Part shown: positions 1 through 7,829 of the stretch, piece by piece | Layout: each line of letters opens with the position of its first letter | Position numbering within the stretch: position 1 is the first letter of the stretch | Notes under the pieces: generated by a model | Databases searched by the model: none | Told to the model about the DNA's origin: nothing | Seen by the model: the letters and a program-made list of their open reading frames with translations, nothing else | Virus record (IMG/VR): IMGVR_UViG_3300023179_000283 | Coordinates: 1-35,632 of that record | Origin: a virus | DNA: 35,632 bases | Reading direction: 5' to 3' (one strand) | Program-made: the position numbers and the translations under genes

Positions 1-139
1 TGAGAATGGCACGCAACATAAGCTCTTTCAAGAAACATTTATGGATTTAGGAGTGTCTGTACCCGTTTTTCCCATTACCGATGCTTCAACCGACAACTTA
101 GACGATTGGTTACTCGCCCATCAGGTAGAACACCAGGCT
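1..139. repeat. Terminal direct repeat (left copy)
   Basis: These 139 bases recur at 35494-35632. The only difference is A at 127 against C at 35620, a synonymous third-position change (GTA/GTC, Val) in the gene that crosses the junction. An exact overlap at the two ends of a contig is what assemblers produce from a circular or circularly permuted molecule. The mismatch suggests two co-existing variants rather than copying of one sequence. A genuine packaged terminal repeat is less likely because it lies inside a coding gene. Confidence 0.95.
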
Positions 140-274
140 TTTGCGGGTCTTTTAGGGCTAAATAACCCCTTTAATATGCTCGATGTGGACTGGAATAACG
201 AGTCAGATTTCTACGATTGGATCGCTTCTCACCTCTATATTCATCAACAAATTGCTGCGGAACTAGGACTGTAA
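2..274 (+). CDS. Hypothetical protein, 3' part of the gene crossing the contig ends
   Basis: The reading frame is open from base 2, so this is the C-terminal part of a gene whose start is at 35429 on the other end of the contig. Joined, the protein is about 112 residues. It is acidic and rich in aromatic residues, with histidines spread along it (AHQVEH, SHLYIHQQ). No signal peptide or membrane segment is visible and I do not recognise the family. It stands directly upstream of the internal virion protein genes and downstream of an XhlA-like membrane protein, so it is transcribed with the late genes. An ATG at 41 exists but is internal to the joined gene. Confidence 0.85.
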   Translation, partial: ENGTQHKLFQETFMDLGVSVPVFPITDASTDNLDDWLLAHQVEHQAFAGLLGLNNPFNMLDVDWNNESDFYDWIASHLYIHQQIAAELGL

Positions 275-277
275 ATT

Positions 278-664
278 ATGGAACAAAAACCCCTTTACCC
301 CCTCCAAGAAAAAACGGATTTTGTTGCACCGCAACAAGATGATGAAGTAATGTCATTGATTCAGCGTAAAGGTCAACCAACACCCGTAGAACAAACACCA
401 GAAGTCACTAAAGCTAAGAATGATTTACGCAGAGTAATTCAACAAGTCGGCATTGATCCACAGCGCATCATCCTAGCGGGTCAATATGCGGAACGAGCCT
501 TGCGTGATCCCTCTATGTACCCAGTTGCTATTCAAATGGCAATTAAGGAAAATCTGATTTCAGAGAGTGACATAGAACCAGGTGGCATTAATTACAAGCT
601 GTTAGCAGCGGGTATTACTGCTGGAAAGTTAACTCAAGAATTACTAGATGAGGGAGCGCTCTAA
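278..664 (+). CDS. Hypothetical protein, probable virion-associated
   Basis: A 128-residue protein of unknown family. The first 45 residues are Pro/Gln-rich and look disordered; the rest is predicted helical by composition (KAKNDLRRVIQQVGI, QYAERALRDP). It begins three bases after the upstream stop and its stop overlaps the next start (TAATG at 662-666), so it is coupled to the internal virion protein genes that follow. Position suggests a small structural or assembly protein. No catalytic motif is visible. Confidence 0.8.
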   Translation: MEQKPLYPLQEKTDFVAPQQDDEVMSLIQRKGQPTPVEQTPEVTKAKNDLRRVIQQVGIDPQRIILAGQYAERALRDPSMYPVAIQMAIKENLISESDIEPGGINYKLLAAGITAGKLTQELLDEGAL

Positions 665-1470
665 TGGGTAAGGCAACACCAGTTATCGTAACCGTTGTAG
701 CGGTTGTAGCCAGTATTTATGCTGGACCACAAGTCGGTGCTGCAATTTTAGAAGGAATGGGCGTTACAGGAGCTTCCGCAGCTACTACTGCTGCTGTTGG
801 TGGCGCAGCCATTTCAGGATCAACTAGCGCTGTTAACGCTGCCGTTAATGGCAAAGATGTCAATGGCATCTTAGAAGCGGGTGCAAAAGGCGCTGCTTCT
901 GGTGCGGTAGGTGGCGCAGTAGGCGCTCAAGTACCCGCTGGAGAAGCCGTAGGTCGTGGCATTGCTTCTGGTGCAACAAGTGGTGCAACAAGCGCAGCAT
1001 TGAATAAGCGTGATCCCATTACAGGAGCTATTGTTGGTGGCGTAGCGGGTGGTGTTACAGGCGGTATTACTGAAGCGTTTGCTGATCCCAATATTGGTGA
1101 TGTAGAAGCACAAGAAGGTGGATTCTATGGTGAAAAAGGTGTTAACGAGCCTTTAATTAATCCTGAACTACAACGCTTTATTGCTTCAACTGGTGGTCGT
1201 TTAGCGGGTCAATTTACAGCAAGAGAGCTTACTGATACTAGCGGTGGTGGTACAACTTATCAACCTACGGCTGGTGGAGCAACAACGCAACCAATTGGTG
1301 AACCAACGATGGGAATTGGCGCACCAGGATCGGCTGCTCTAGGTCAAGCATTGCGAATTGGTAGCGGTGAACCAGGCGCTCCCATTGAAAGCCCTGGTGG
1401 TGGTGAACCAGCAACCAGACCAGTATGGAATATTGCATCACTACGGGTAAAAGACGAAACTGGGGGTTAA
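664..1470 (+). CDS. Gly/Ala-rich internal virion (ejection) protein candidate
   Basis: 268 residues. After a hydrophobic start (TPVIVTVVAVVASIYAG) there is a long low-complexity stretch rich in Gly, Ala, Thr and Ser (about residues 30-135) with GxxxG-like spacing, typical of proteins that pack helices in membranes. Residues 146-156 carry DVEAQEGGFYG, the same motif that occurs twice in the next gene. The tail is Gly/Pro/Thr-rich. Such proteins, followed by two long helical proteins, are the usual pattern of podovirus internal core proteins that are ejected with DNA and form a channel through the cell envelope. The role is inferred from composition and position, not from a recognised domain. 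Confidence 0.75.
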   Translation: MGKATPVIVTVVAVVASIYAGPQVGAAILEGMGVTGASAATTAAVGGAAISGSTSAVNAAVNGKDVNGILEAGAKGAASGAVGGAVGAQVPAGEAVGRGIASGATSGATSAALNKRDPITGAIVGGVAGGVTGGITEAFADPNIGDVEAQEGGFYGEKGVNEPLINPELQRFIASTGGRLAGQFTARELTDTSGGGTTYQPTAGGATTQPIGEPTMGIGAPGSAALGQALRIGSGEPGAPIESPGGGEPATRPVWNIASLRVKDETGG

Positions 1471-1471
1471 T

Positions 1472-2494
1472 ATGAGCAAACTATTAATGAAATCATTGAA
1501 AGCGGATTTGCCAGCATTGGCAGAATTAATCCGTTCTCAAGGTCGTGGCAGAGATACAGTCCTTGCCCACATTACCCCTAAAGAAGCTGCCTTGCTCAAA
1601 CGCAGAGGTGGATCTGGAACAACCAATCCTGATACTGGCTTGCCTGAGTTTGAAGATTTTGGTGGCGACTATAGCTATGATGTAGAAGCTCAACCAGGCG
1701 GTTTTTATGGTGGAGAAGCTCCTACACCCCAACAATTTGCAGAAGTTTATCCACAATACACTCCAGAAATGATGCCTACAACGGCTGAAGTTCCAACGCC
1801 TAGTTACGATGTTGAAGCACAGCCTGGTGGATTTTATGGCGGTGCAGCACCAACGGCTGCTGAGTTTGGGCGTGGTTTGCCAGCGGGTCGAGATCAATAT
1901 GAATTGGCTGCTGGTGGAATTACCCCACCACAAATTGCAACCCCTCCGCAAGCTGAAAAATCGATTTTAGAAAAATTAGGAATATCTCCTAAAGATGCTG
2001 TTCGTCTAGGATTGGGTGCAACATTGGCGGGTGGATTAACGGCTGCTAATGTGGCAAGAACCCGTCAAGCTGGACAACAAGCTCAAGCAGCTCGTGGTGA
2101 ATTAGCAGCATTAGGAAAGCCATATCAAGAAGCTGGCGCACAATTAACGGGTGCAGCGCAGCGTGGTGAACTAAGCGCAGCTAGCCAACAAGCCTTACAA
2201 GCTGCTCAAGCCCAAATGGCGCAAGGTGTGGCTACTCGTGGTGGTGTTGGCGCTGCTCAAATGCAAACACAAATTGCTTCACTAAGAAACCTATTGTTGG
2301 AAAATCAATATAACTTTGGATTAAAAGTTGCTCAAATTGGTGACAATTACGCAATGGGAGCAATTAAATCAGGTATGGAAGCGGATCGTGCTATTGGAAC
2401 GGCTAATCAACAATTCTATGGTCAATTAGCTCAATTGCTTGCTCCATTCATTACTGGAGCTTCATCACCAACACCTAATGTAAGGACTACATAA
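1472..2494 (+). CDS. Internal virion protein candidate with two DVEAQPGGFYGG motifs
   Basis: 340 residues. The N-terminal half contains two copies of DVEAQPGGFYGG (starting at residues 70 and 113) in Pro/Thr-rich linkers. The C-terminal half is Ala/Gln-rich and helical (about residues 190-275), with a glycine-rich hydrophobic segment near 175-190 (VRLGLGATLAGGL). It starts one base after the upstream stop and overlaps the next gene by one base (TAATG). Together with its neighbours it forms the presumed ejection-protein block. Helical Ala/Gln-rich C-termini are common in such proteins. The motif has no function I know. Confidence 0.75.
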   Translation: MSKLLMKSLKADLPALAELIRSQGRGRDTVLAHITPKEAALLKRRGGSGTTNPDTGLPEFEDFGGDYSYDVEAQPGGFYGGEAPTPQQFAEVYPQYTPEMMPTTAEVPTPSYDVEAQPGGFYGGAAPTAAEFGRGLPAGRDQYELAAGGITPPQIATPPQAEKSILEKLGISPKDAVRLGLGATLAGGLTAANVARTRQAGQQAQAARGELAALGKPYQEAGAQLTGAAQRGELSAASQQALQAAQAQMAQGVATRGGVGAAQMQTQIASLRNLLLENQYNFGLKVAQIGDNYAMGAIKSGMEADRAIGTANQQFYGQLAQLLAPFITGASSPTPNVRTT

Positions 2495-3963
2495 TGGCTG
2501 AACTTGATAAGGCTCTTGGAATTAAAACTGATTCCACAGATATTCTTTCTAGGGCTGGTCAAGCTAAGACTGGCACGCAAGCTCGTGAACTGCTAACTGA
2601 AGCTGGTAAACAAAAGGTTCAAGCGCTTGAACAAGAAAGGGTTGCTGCAACGCAAAAGCCTATTGAAGAAGCTCGTATTAAAGGTGATTATGCTCAAAAA
2701 GAAGCTGAATTATATAAAGAAGCGGACATTACACGCAAAAAGAAACTAGAGGAAGCTCCTTTGCCTGAATTTAGACCAAATGAAGATACTTTGGTTGGTA
2801 TGGCTACTTTAGGAAGTTTGATTGGTTTAATTGGTCAAACTTTGGGAAATACTGGTGGTAAACAATCTGCTCTTAACTCTATTAATGCCATGTCTGGCAT
2901 GATGGCTGGTTATCAACAGGGCAAAAAAGACTATATGCGGGTGCAGCAATTAGAGTTTGAAAAAAACTTTAATGCAATGAAAGCCAAGCAAGAACAGATC
3001 CAAAAAGAATTTGAAGCCGCAATAAAAAAAATGCCTTATGACCTTGCTAAATCTAGACAAGATATGGAAGTAGCTTTAGCAAAGGCTAGCAGCCCTTTAT
3101 TAACTGCTGTTTATCAGAAACAGGGTGCGGAAGCTACTTACAAAATTATTGATGACCTTGGCAAAAGTATTCAAAAAGCAGAGGAAATAGCCAACAAAGC
3201 TAATATGGCTAAAGATAAATCTCAAATGACTAAGGGTGGAGCTGCTAACGCTCGTTATGCCTTTAACATTGCAGAATCTTTTGGTCAGGCTGCAACCGAT
3301 GTGTTAAATGTGGCACAAATGCCAAAAGGCACAGTATTGGGTATGTTTGCTGATATGGCTGGTAAATCTGGCGATTCGTTTACCCAATCATTAAGCAGCA
3401 CTCTTAGCCGTAAGTTGACCAAAGAAGATGAACGGATTATGCAAGTGATTGTAAGCGGTCTAGAAGCTAATATGTCTAGAGCATTAGGCGGTGGTTATGC
3501 TCAGTCTGGAGCTAAGTATATGATTGATATATACAAACAACAAGTTCCCAAAGCTGGCGATTCACCTATTGTAACGGCTATATTCCTTGCTCGTGTCAAA
3601 CAAGAATTGGGTATTTTGGCTAAAGCGTTTAGCGCACATCCAGGATCTACAGAGGGTTATGTTCAGCAAATGAATGATTACATGGATGCTATGAACCAAG
3701 CTATCCCATTCAATGTATCTGATGTAATTGCAACTAAACGAAGAACAAGAGAAAGCATTTCGCAACAATCAGAAAAAATAATTAACGCTCCATCTAGGAT
3801 GCCTTTGCCAGTTGCTCCAAACACATCTCCCACAGCGCCAGCAACCGCAAAAATAGCAACTCAAGCTGATATTGTTACTACGGCTGCTTCAAATAATATT
3901 TCGGTAGAAGAAGCAAAAAGCCGATTAAAAGCAAAAGGTTGGACTATTGAGGGAGAACAATAA
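2494..3963 (+). CDS. Long helical internal virion protein candidate
   Basis: 489 residues, mostly charged helix and coiled coil (residues 40-90 and about 140-250, rich in Lys, Glu, Gln and Ala). A short Gly-rich hydrophobic stretch (TLVGMATLGSLIGLIGQTLG, about residues 101-120) could insert in a membrane. The C-terminus ends in a small charged domain (VEEAKSRLKAKGWTIEGEQ) resembling a substrate-handling or anchoring tail. Starts and stops overlap both neighbours by one base. Size, helical content and position between the Gly-rich protein and another ejection candidate suggest a core protein released with the genome. No enzymatic motif is visible. Confidence 0.78.
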   Translation: MAELDKALGIKTDSTDILSRAGQAKTGTQARELLTEAGKQKVQALEQERVAATQKPIEEARIKGDYAQKEAELYKEADITRKKKLEEAPLPEFRPNEDTLVGMATLGSLIGLIGQTLGNTGGKQSALNSINAMSGMMAGYQQGKKDYMRVQQLEFEKNFNAMKAKQEQIQKEFEAAIKKMPYDLAKSRQDMEVALAKASSPLLTAVYQKQGAEATYKIIDDLGKSIQKAEEIANKANMAKDKSQMTKGGAANARYAFNIAESFGQAATDVLNVAQMPKGTVLGMFADMAGKSGDSFTQSLSSTLSRKLTKEDERIMQVIVSGLEANMSRALGGGYAQSGAKYMIDIYKQQVPKAGDSPIVTAIFLARVKQELGILAKAFSAHPGSTEGYVQQMNDYMDAMNQAIPFNVSDVIATKRRTRESISQQSEKIINAPSRMPLPVAPNTSPTAPATAKIATQADIVTTAASNNISVEEAKSRLKAKGWTIEGEQ

Positions 3964-5369
3964 TGAACGGTAGAAACCTACTAGGGGATACCCAAACTCA
4001 AGGTCGCAATTTATTAGCAGAATCCGACCCTCCCAAACCGCCAGAACCCGAACCAAAAAAACCAACTCTTGCTAGCGAATTTGCCGAAACTGGTAAAAAG
4101 GCTGCCACAGTTGGGTACGGTGCAGTTACAGGATTGCTAGGCTCTTTTGGAGAGCTTGAAAAATTTGGTGCATACGATGTTCCTGAATTTTTAGGTTTAC
4201 GGGAAAAGGGTGAGCGTGATAAGTTAATGGGTCGGGAAACTATTTTTCCGACTACCGAGGAGGTTCGTAAAGGACTGTCTAAAATTGGCGTTGAAAGACC
4301 AAAAGAAGAATATCGTGGCTACGAAACCGCTGGTGAAATTGTTGGTGGCTTAGGAACAGCCTTACCATCCCTTGCCAAAACAGGAACACGAGCATTGTTA
4401 GGAACACCATCTAAAGTTAGTGAAGCAACTGCACGAAAAGCCGAAGAATTAGGGTTTAAGTTATCTCCCGCCCAAGTTCGCCAAGATGTGCCGATCTCAG
4501 CCAAAGGAGCGACTGGAGCTGCACAAACCAATCAAACATTGGCAAACAAGTTAGCTACAGAAGGAACGGGTAAGGCTACAACTGAAATTACCCCTGAATT
4601 TATTGGTAAACGCTTAAAAGACTTAGGTAAAGAATTTGACAATATTTACAAAGGAAAAACCTTTGCGGTTGATTCTAGTATTGTTGGCACACTCAATAAC
4701 ATTATTGCTAGAGAAAGCGAACTTGGATTTGCTGGAGTTTCATCGGTAAGGCAAGCTGCTCAAAGTATGCTTGATAATATTCAAGCTGCTGGCACTTATG
4801 TTGTTCAAGGTGACGATTTACAGCGTTTGCGTAATGCTATGACACAAAGCGCTAGATCAACGGCAAGCCGAGGTAACGCCCATGAGATTTATGAGTTGGT
4901 GGATGTTATCGATAACGCTGTTGGCACATTTAATCCAGCCGTTACCAAGAAACTTTCTGAACTAAGACCGCTTTACAGAAACTCCATCATTTTGGAGGAT
5001 TTGTACCGTAAGGGCGGTATTCGCCAAGGAAACATTAGCCTTGAAATGTTAGGCGATATGTTGCGTGGCAAACGGGATGCCGTAAGAAGAACTGCCCAAG
5101 ACATTGACGAATTGGGAGAATTGGGTCGTGAATTGCGTTTGCGTGCAAGGTGGCAAGAAGTAGGAGCTGCTGAAACTCCAAGCGCAGATGTGCTTAAAAA
5201 GGCTCTAGGAACGACAATGGGCGGTGTGGCAAGTCTAACTGGCTTGCGATCCGCTGCTGCCCGTAAAGCGCAAAAAGCGTTGGCAAGAAAGCCTGTTACA
5301 CCAGCAGAGGGTGTAGGCGCTATAACGGGTGCTGGAGCAATGCTTCCAAGAGAAGAAACAAATGAGTAA
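3963..5369 (+). CDS. Internal virion protein candidate with N-terminal GRNLL repeat
   Basis: 468 residues. The N-terminus has two copies of GRNLL at residues 3-7 and 14-18, then a Pro/Lys/Glu-rich linker, then mixed helical sequence, with Gly-rich hydrophobic patches (VGYGAVTGLLGSFGEL, YETAGEIVGGLGTALPSL) and a basic C-terminal helix (RSAAARKAQKALARK). It is the last of the large proteins in the presumed ejection block. The next gene starts inside its last codons (overlap at 5362-5369). I do not recognise a catalytic motif. A peptidoglycan-degrading domain, common in such proteins, is not evident here. Confidence 0.75.
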   Translation: MNGRNLLGDTQTQGRNLLAESDPPKPPEPEPKKPTLASEFAETGKKAATVGYGAVTGLLGSFGELEKFGAYDVPEFLGLREKGERDKLMGRETIFPTTEEVRKGLSKIGVERPKEEYRGYETAGEIVGGLGTALPSLAKTGTRALLGTPSKVSEATARKAEELGFKLSPAQVRQDVPISAKGATGAAQTNQTLANKLATEGTGKATTEITPEFIGKRLKDLGKEFDNIYKGKTFAVDSSIVGTLNNIIARESELGFAGVSSVRQAAQSMLDNIQAAGTYVVQGDDLQRLRNAMTQSARSTASRGNAHEIYELVDVIDNAVGTFNPAVTKKLSELRPLYRNSIILEDLYRKGGIRQGNISLEMLGDMLRGKRDAVRRTAQDIDELGELGRELRLRARWQEVGAAETPSADVLKKALGTTMGGVASLTGLRSAAARKAQKALARKPVTPAEGVGAITGAGAMLPREETNE

Positions 5370-5568
5370 GAAAAACAAAGGCTTAAACCCCGAACTTGAA
5401 GGAGCAATTGAGAAGTTGCTAGCCGATGTTATGTCTGATCCAATGGCATCTTTAACCGACAAGTGCAAGGTATTAGACCGAGCAATCAATGTGGAAAAGC
5501 TCAAGCAAAAGATTAGTGATGATGAATGGGGTAGTGGGTTTATTGCTACTGAGGATGAGGAAGGTTAA
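5362..5568 (+). CDS. Hypothetical small protein
   Basis: 68 residues starting at the ATG at 5362, which overlaps the end of the upstream gene (ATGAGTAA). An in-frame ATG lies further upstream at 5329, but the overlap start gives the more natural lysine-rich N-terminus MSKKNKGLNPEL. The protein is helical and charged (NPELEGAIEKLLADVM), with an acidic C-terminus. It links the virion-protein block to the lysis cassette. Family not recognised. Confidence 0.75.
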   Translation: MSKKNKGLNPELEGAIEKLLADVMSDPMASLTDKCKVLDRAINVEKLKQKISDDEWGSGFIATEDEEG

Positions 5569-5602
5569 ACTATGAACTGTTTTAACTTCTCAGGGGATAT
5601 TT

Positions 5603-5824
5603 ATGGAAGCAATCGCACTCATTCGCCTAGCGTTAAAGGTCATCTCAGACCGCTTGCTGGTGATTTTGGCACTCGCCCTATCGTTTTCTCTAGCGTGCTG
5701 GACCATGTACGATCCACAACTGGAACGCCTAGGGACAATGGCTTTTTTCAGCATTTTCAGTTATCTTCTACTCAACACCAGAAAGAGAGAAACCCATGAA
5801 AGCACCAACATCCAAACCGAATAA
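5603..5824 (+). CDS. Small membrane protein, holin/antiholin-like
   Basis: 73 residues with two hydrophobic segments (about residues 17-35 and 44-58) and a charged C-terminal tail (NTRKRETHE). A Shine-Dalgarno AGGGG sits seven bases before the ATG at 5603. A second frame starting at 5572 covers the same DNA but its product lacks membrane segments or a clear ribosome site, so I prefer this frame. Two-segment membrane proteins next to an endolysin are often holins or antiholins. A second holin candidate follows at 6358, so this one may be an accessory or antiholin. Confidence 0.65.
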   Translation: MEAIALIRLALKVISDRLLVILALALSFSLACWTMYDPQLERLGTMAFFSIFSYLLLNTRKRETHESTNIQTE

Positions 5825-6011
5825 AGGCTATGACTACACTTATGCTTGCCGACCACAAGTACCCTCGGATACGACTGGTGGCGGTGTAGCGTGGAAATCA
5901 GGTCAGTTACCCAATGGTGGGTTTCGGTCTGTATTTCAATTTGACGGTACAAACCCCAAGAATTCGCCAACCTCTAAGCCTGGCAATGCTGGTGGGAAGG
6001 ACATCATCTAA
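5796..6011 (+). CDS. Hypothetical small protein
   Basis: 71 residues, rich in Gly, Lys, Pro and Asn, with no membrane segment or recognised motif. It starts within the last codons of the membrane-protein gene after a purine-rich stretch (AGAAAGAGAGAAA), and its stop overlaps the next ATG (TAATGG at 6009-6014). Low-complexity soluble composition (TSKPNKGYDY, NSPTSKPGNAGGKD) suggests a flexible virion-associated or assembly peptide. Function unknown. Confidence 0.65.
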   Translation: MKAPTSKPNKGYDYTYACRPQVPSDTTGGGVAWKSGQLPNGGFRSVFQFDGTNPKNSPTSKPGNAGGKDII

Positions 6012-6358
6012 TGGCAAACAATATCCCATTTCAAGAGATGGGCAAAACGGTTCGGATCAATGTAAGCACATCTGCTAACACCGTAGCCATAACAGCCGAT
6101 TCTCCATGCAATCAGCTTCGTATCCATAATGGTACGGCTGCCGAGGTTTTTATTCGTTGCGATACATCATCCACATCCGATGCTGCTATTCCTGTTGCTG
6201 GCACACCGAACTACGGTACTATTTTGCATAACAATCAAACCGTTATTTTTACAGCACCACGCATAACCACTACTGAAGGCGGATATACATTTTATGTGTC
6301 CGCTATCGTGGCTTCAGGTACTGCAACGGTATATGTCACACCAGGCGAAGGTTTGTAA
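6011..6358 (+). CDS. Beta-rich virion protein, paralogue of the gene at 33943
   Basis: 115 residues of Thr/Ala/Val-rich beta sequence. It ends in VYVTPGEGL, matching IYITPGDGV at the end of the gene at 33943-34269. The segments NQLRIHNGTAAEVFI and NQYRIINAGTSVVFL also align, so the two are paralogues sharing one fold. Such small beta proteins usually decorate the capsid or tail. Starts and stops overlap both neighbours by one base or more (TAATG). Being placed between two membrane proteins is unusual for a decoration protein, but fits a late transcription unit. Confidence 0.75.
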   Translation: MANNIPFQEMGKTVRINVSTSANTVAITADSPCNQLRIHNGTAAEVFIRCDTSSTSDAAIPVAGTPNYGTILHNNQTVIFTAPRITTTEGGYTFYVSAIVASGTATVYVTPGEGL

Positions 6359-6726
6359 TGATTATTGAATCCATCATCGGTGCGTTAGTTCCCGTTGGTG
6401 TTGAAGGCATTAAACAACTGATCGCCAATTGGACTAATGGTGGCAAGCCTGTTTCGATTGACGATCAAATCAAACTCGATCAATCGGAAATAGCCCGCAT
6501 TGAAGCCCTTGCTAAGCTTGATAACCCTGGTGGCACACCTAGTCAATGGGTGGTTGATTTAAGAGCGTCTAGCCGCTATTTAGGCGCTTTAATCGTCATT
6601 GTGGTTGGCTTATCCACGCTGTATTTCAGCACAACAGAATCCATCCAGCGCATTGGCATTGAAGCAGCCAACATCGCTTTTGGATTTTTGTTTGGCGCTC
6701 GCATTATGGCTAATCTGAAAAAATGA
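6358..6726 (+). CDS. Holin candidate, GTA-holin-like (3TM superfamily)
   Basis: 122 residues. Two strong membrane segments at about 74-91 (YLGALIVIVVGLSTLYF) and 101-117 (IEAANIAFGFLFGARIM), plus an N-terminal amphipathic stretch. The phrase WVVDLRASSRYLGAL before the first segment is typical of the phage holin family known as holin of 3TMs, found in gene transfer agents and phages. It would permeabilise the inner membrane at the end of infection. Its stop overlaps the start of the endolysin gene (ATGA), which is the normal lysis-cassette arrangement. Confidence 0.72.
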   Translation: MIIESIIGALVPVGVEGIKQLIANWTNGGKPVSIDDQIKLDQSEIARIEALAKLDNPGGTPSQWVVDLRASSRYLGALIVIVVGLSTLYFSTTESIQRIGIEAANIAFGFLFGARIMANLKK

Positions 6727-7142
6727 TAAACAGTAGAAATATCAATGACTTACTTCCAAATGTTCAAGTGCGAGTTGAGAAGTTTCTTGAACTGTGTGAA
6801 GAAGAAGGTATTGATCTTTTAATTACTTCAACTTATCGTGATAATGAATCACAGGAAGCTCTTTATGAACAAGGAAGAACACGACCTGGAAAAATTGTTA
6901 CAAACGCCAAATCAGGAGAATCTTGGCACAATTATCGCTGTGCTATTGATATTGTTCCTCTCGTTAATGGTAAGCCCAACTGGGATGGATCTGATCCTAT
7001 TTGGCAAACAATTGGCGAGTTAGGAGAGAAGGCTGGATTGGAGTGGGCTGGTCGCTGGCACTCATTTAAAGAATTAGCGCATTTCCAGTACACAGGCGGT
7101 TTAACTTTGGCAGACCTAAAAGCGGGGAAAGAAATTGCCTGA
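6723..7142 (+). CDS. Endolysin, M15-family peptidase (L-alanyl-D-glutamate type)
   Basis: 139 residues, the usual length for a single-domain phage M15 endolysin. The zinc-binding signature is visible: SWHNYRCAIDIV gives His69 and Asp76, and LAHFQY gives His120, with Glu117 as a likely catalytic acid. TSTYRDNESQEALYEQGRTRPG matches the family's substrate-groove region (shown here only in part by TYRDNESQEALY). It cuts peptide cross-links in peptidoglycan of Gram-negative hosts. No signal peptide is present, so it relies on a holin, whose gene it overlaps by ATGA. High confidence in family; exact bond specificity is inferred from T5-type relatives. Confidence 0.9.
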   Translation: MINSRNINDLLPNVQVRVEKFLELCEEEGIDLLITSTYRDNESQEALYEQGRTRPGKIVTNAKSGESWHNYRCAIDIVPLVNGKPNWDGSDPIWQTIGELGEKAGLEWAGRWHSFKELAHFQYTGGLTLADLKAGKEIA

Positions 7143-7689
7143 TGAAATAATGAATCTTGTTGCTAAAGAAAGAGATCCGCAACTTCTTGAACAAGCGAGA
7201 AAAGAATATCCCGTTCTTAAAGATTTAGATATTGGTTATAAATTTTCTCCTGGCGCTGGCAAGGGATTTTTAGAATATTACCCGCCTGAAGAAACTGGTA
7301 GTCCAGAATATCCAAGACCAAAAGAATTGCCTATGGGTAAACCAGGTATTGAAGTGTATGATCCAAAAACAAGACCTATTGATGTGTTAGGAGATATTGC
7401 ATCGCACTATATGATTTATAACGATCCCAAAATGATTGAATATTACAAACAGTTTGGCAGCTCTTTATCTCCTGAACAACAAGAATTTATGCGTAATAAA
7501 TATTTTTTTGAACAGCAACAGTATGGAGAGAATAGACCTTATGAACAATGGTATGAGATGAGTGGTTTGCCTGGATATTTCAGGGCTTATCCTTTCTCTC
7601 AATGGTCACCAGAGGATATTCAAAAATCATATAGCCCTGAACAAATTAAATTGTTAGATCAAGTAAAACAATACTTAGGAGTTAAATAA
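7135..7689 (+). CDS. Hypothetical protein downstream of endolysin
   Basis: 184 residues if started at TTG 7135, which overlaps the endolysin stop and has a purine-rich GGGGAAAG before it; an ATG at 7150 gives a version five residues shorter. The protein is rich in Pro, Tyr and Glu, with conserved-looking phrases [37 protein letters not shown] and LSPEQQEF. Similar sequences occur in uncultured aquatic phages as far as I recall, without known function. No signal peptide, membrane segment or metal motif is visible. Location in the late operon suggests a virion or lysis-associated role. Confidence 0.72.
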   Translation: MPDEIMNLVAKERDPQLLEQARKEYPVLKDLDIGYKFSPGAGKGFLEYYPPEETGSPEYPRPKELPMGKPGIEVYDPKTRPIDVLGDIASHYMIYNDPKMIEYYKQFGSSLSPEQQEFMRNKYFFEQQQYGENRPYEQWYEMSGLPGYFRAYPFSQWSPEDIQKSYSPEQIKLLDQVKQYLGVK

Positions 7690-7829
7690 TGCCACTCAAG
7701 AAAGGTAGTAGTAAAAAAACCATTTCCAAGAATATTCGAAAAATGATCCGAGAAGGCTACCCACAAAAACAAGCAGTAGCAGCAAGCCTGTCATCAGCAA
7801 GAAAAGCAAAACGGAAAGCAAAAAGATAA
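7689..7829 (+). CDS. Small basic phage protein (DUF6496-like)
   Basis: 46 residues: it opens [18 protein letters not shown] and contains [15 protein letters not shown], then a Lys/Arg-rich tail. Small proteins of this pattern are widespread in phages and resemble the DUF6496 group; that assignment is from memory. It overlaps the upstream stop and the downstream start by one base each (TAATG). Very high positive charge and lack of aromatic residues suggest nucleic-acid binding, possibly DNA condensation in the head. No direct evidence for that role. Confidence 0.85.
   Translation: MPLKKGSSKKTISKNIRKMIREGYPQKQAVAASLSSARKAKRKAKR

Noticed and set aside
871-1113. Frames opposite the Gly/Ala-rich protein and the fibre genes (e.g. 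28213-28827, minus)
   Set aside because: They are by-products of low-complexity coding sequence on the plus strand, without ribosome sites.
5572-5799. Alternative 75-codon frame over the holin-like gene
   Set aside because: Lacks membrane segments or any protein-like pattern; the frame at 5603 has a better ribosome site and two membrane helices.
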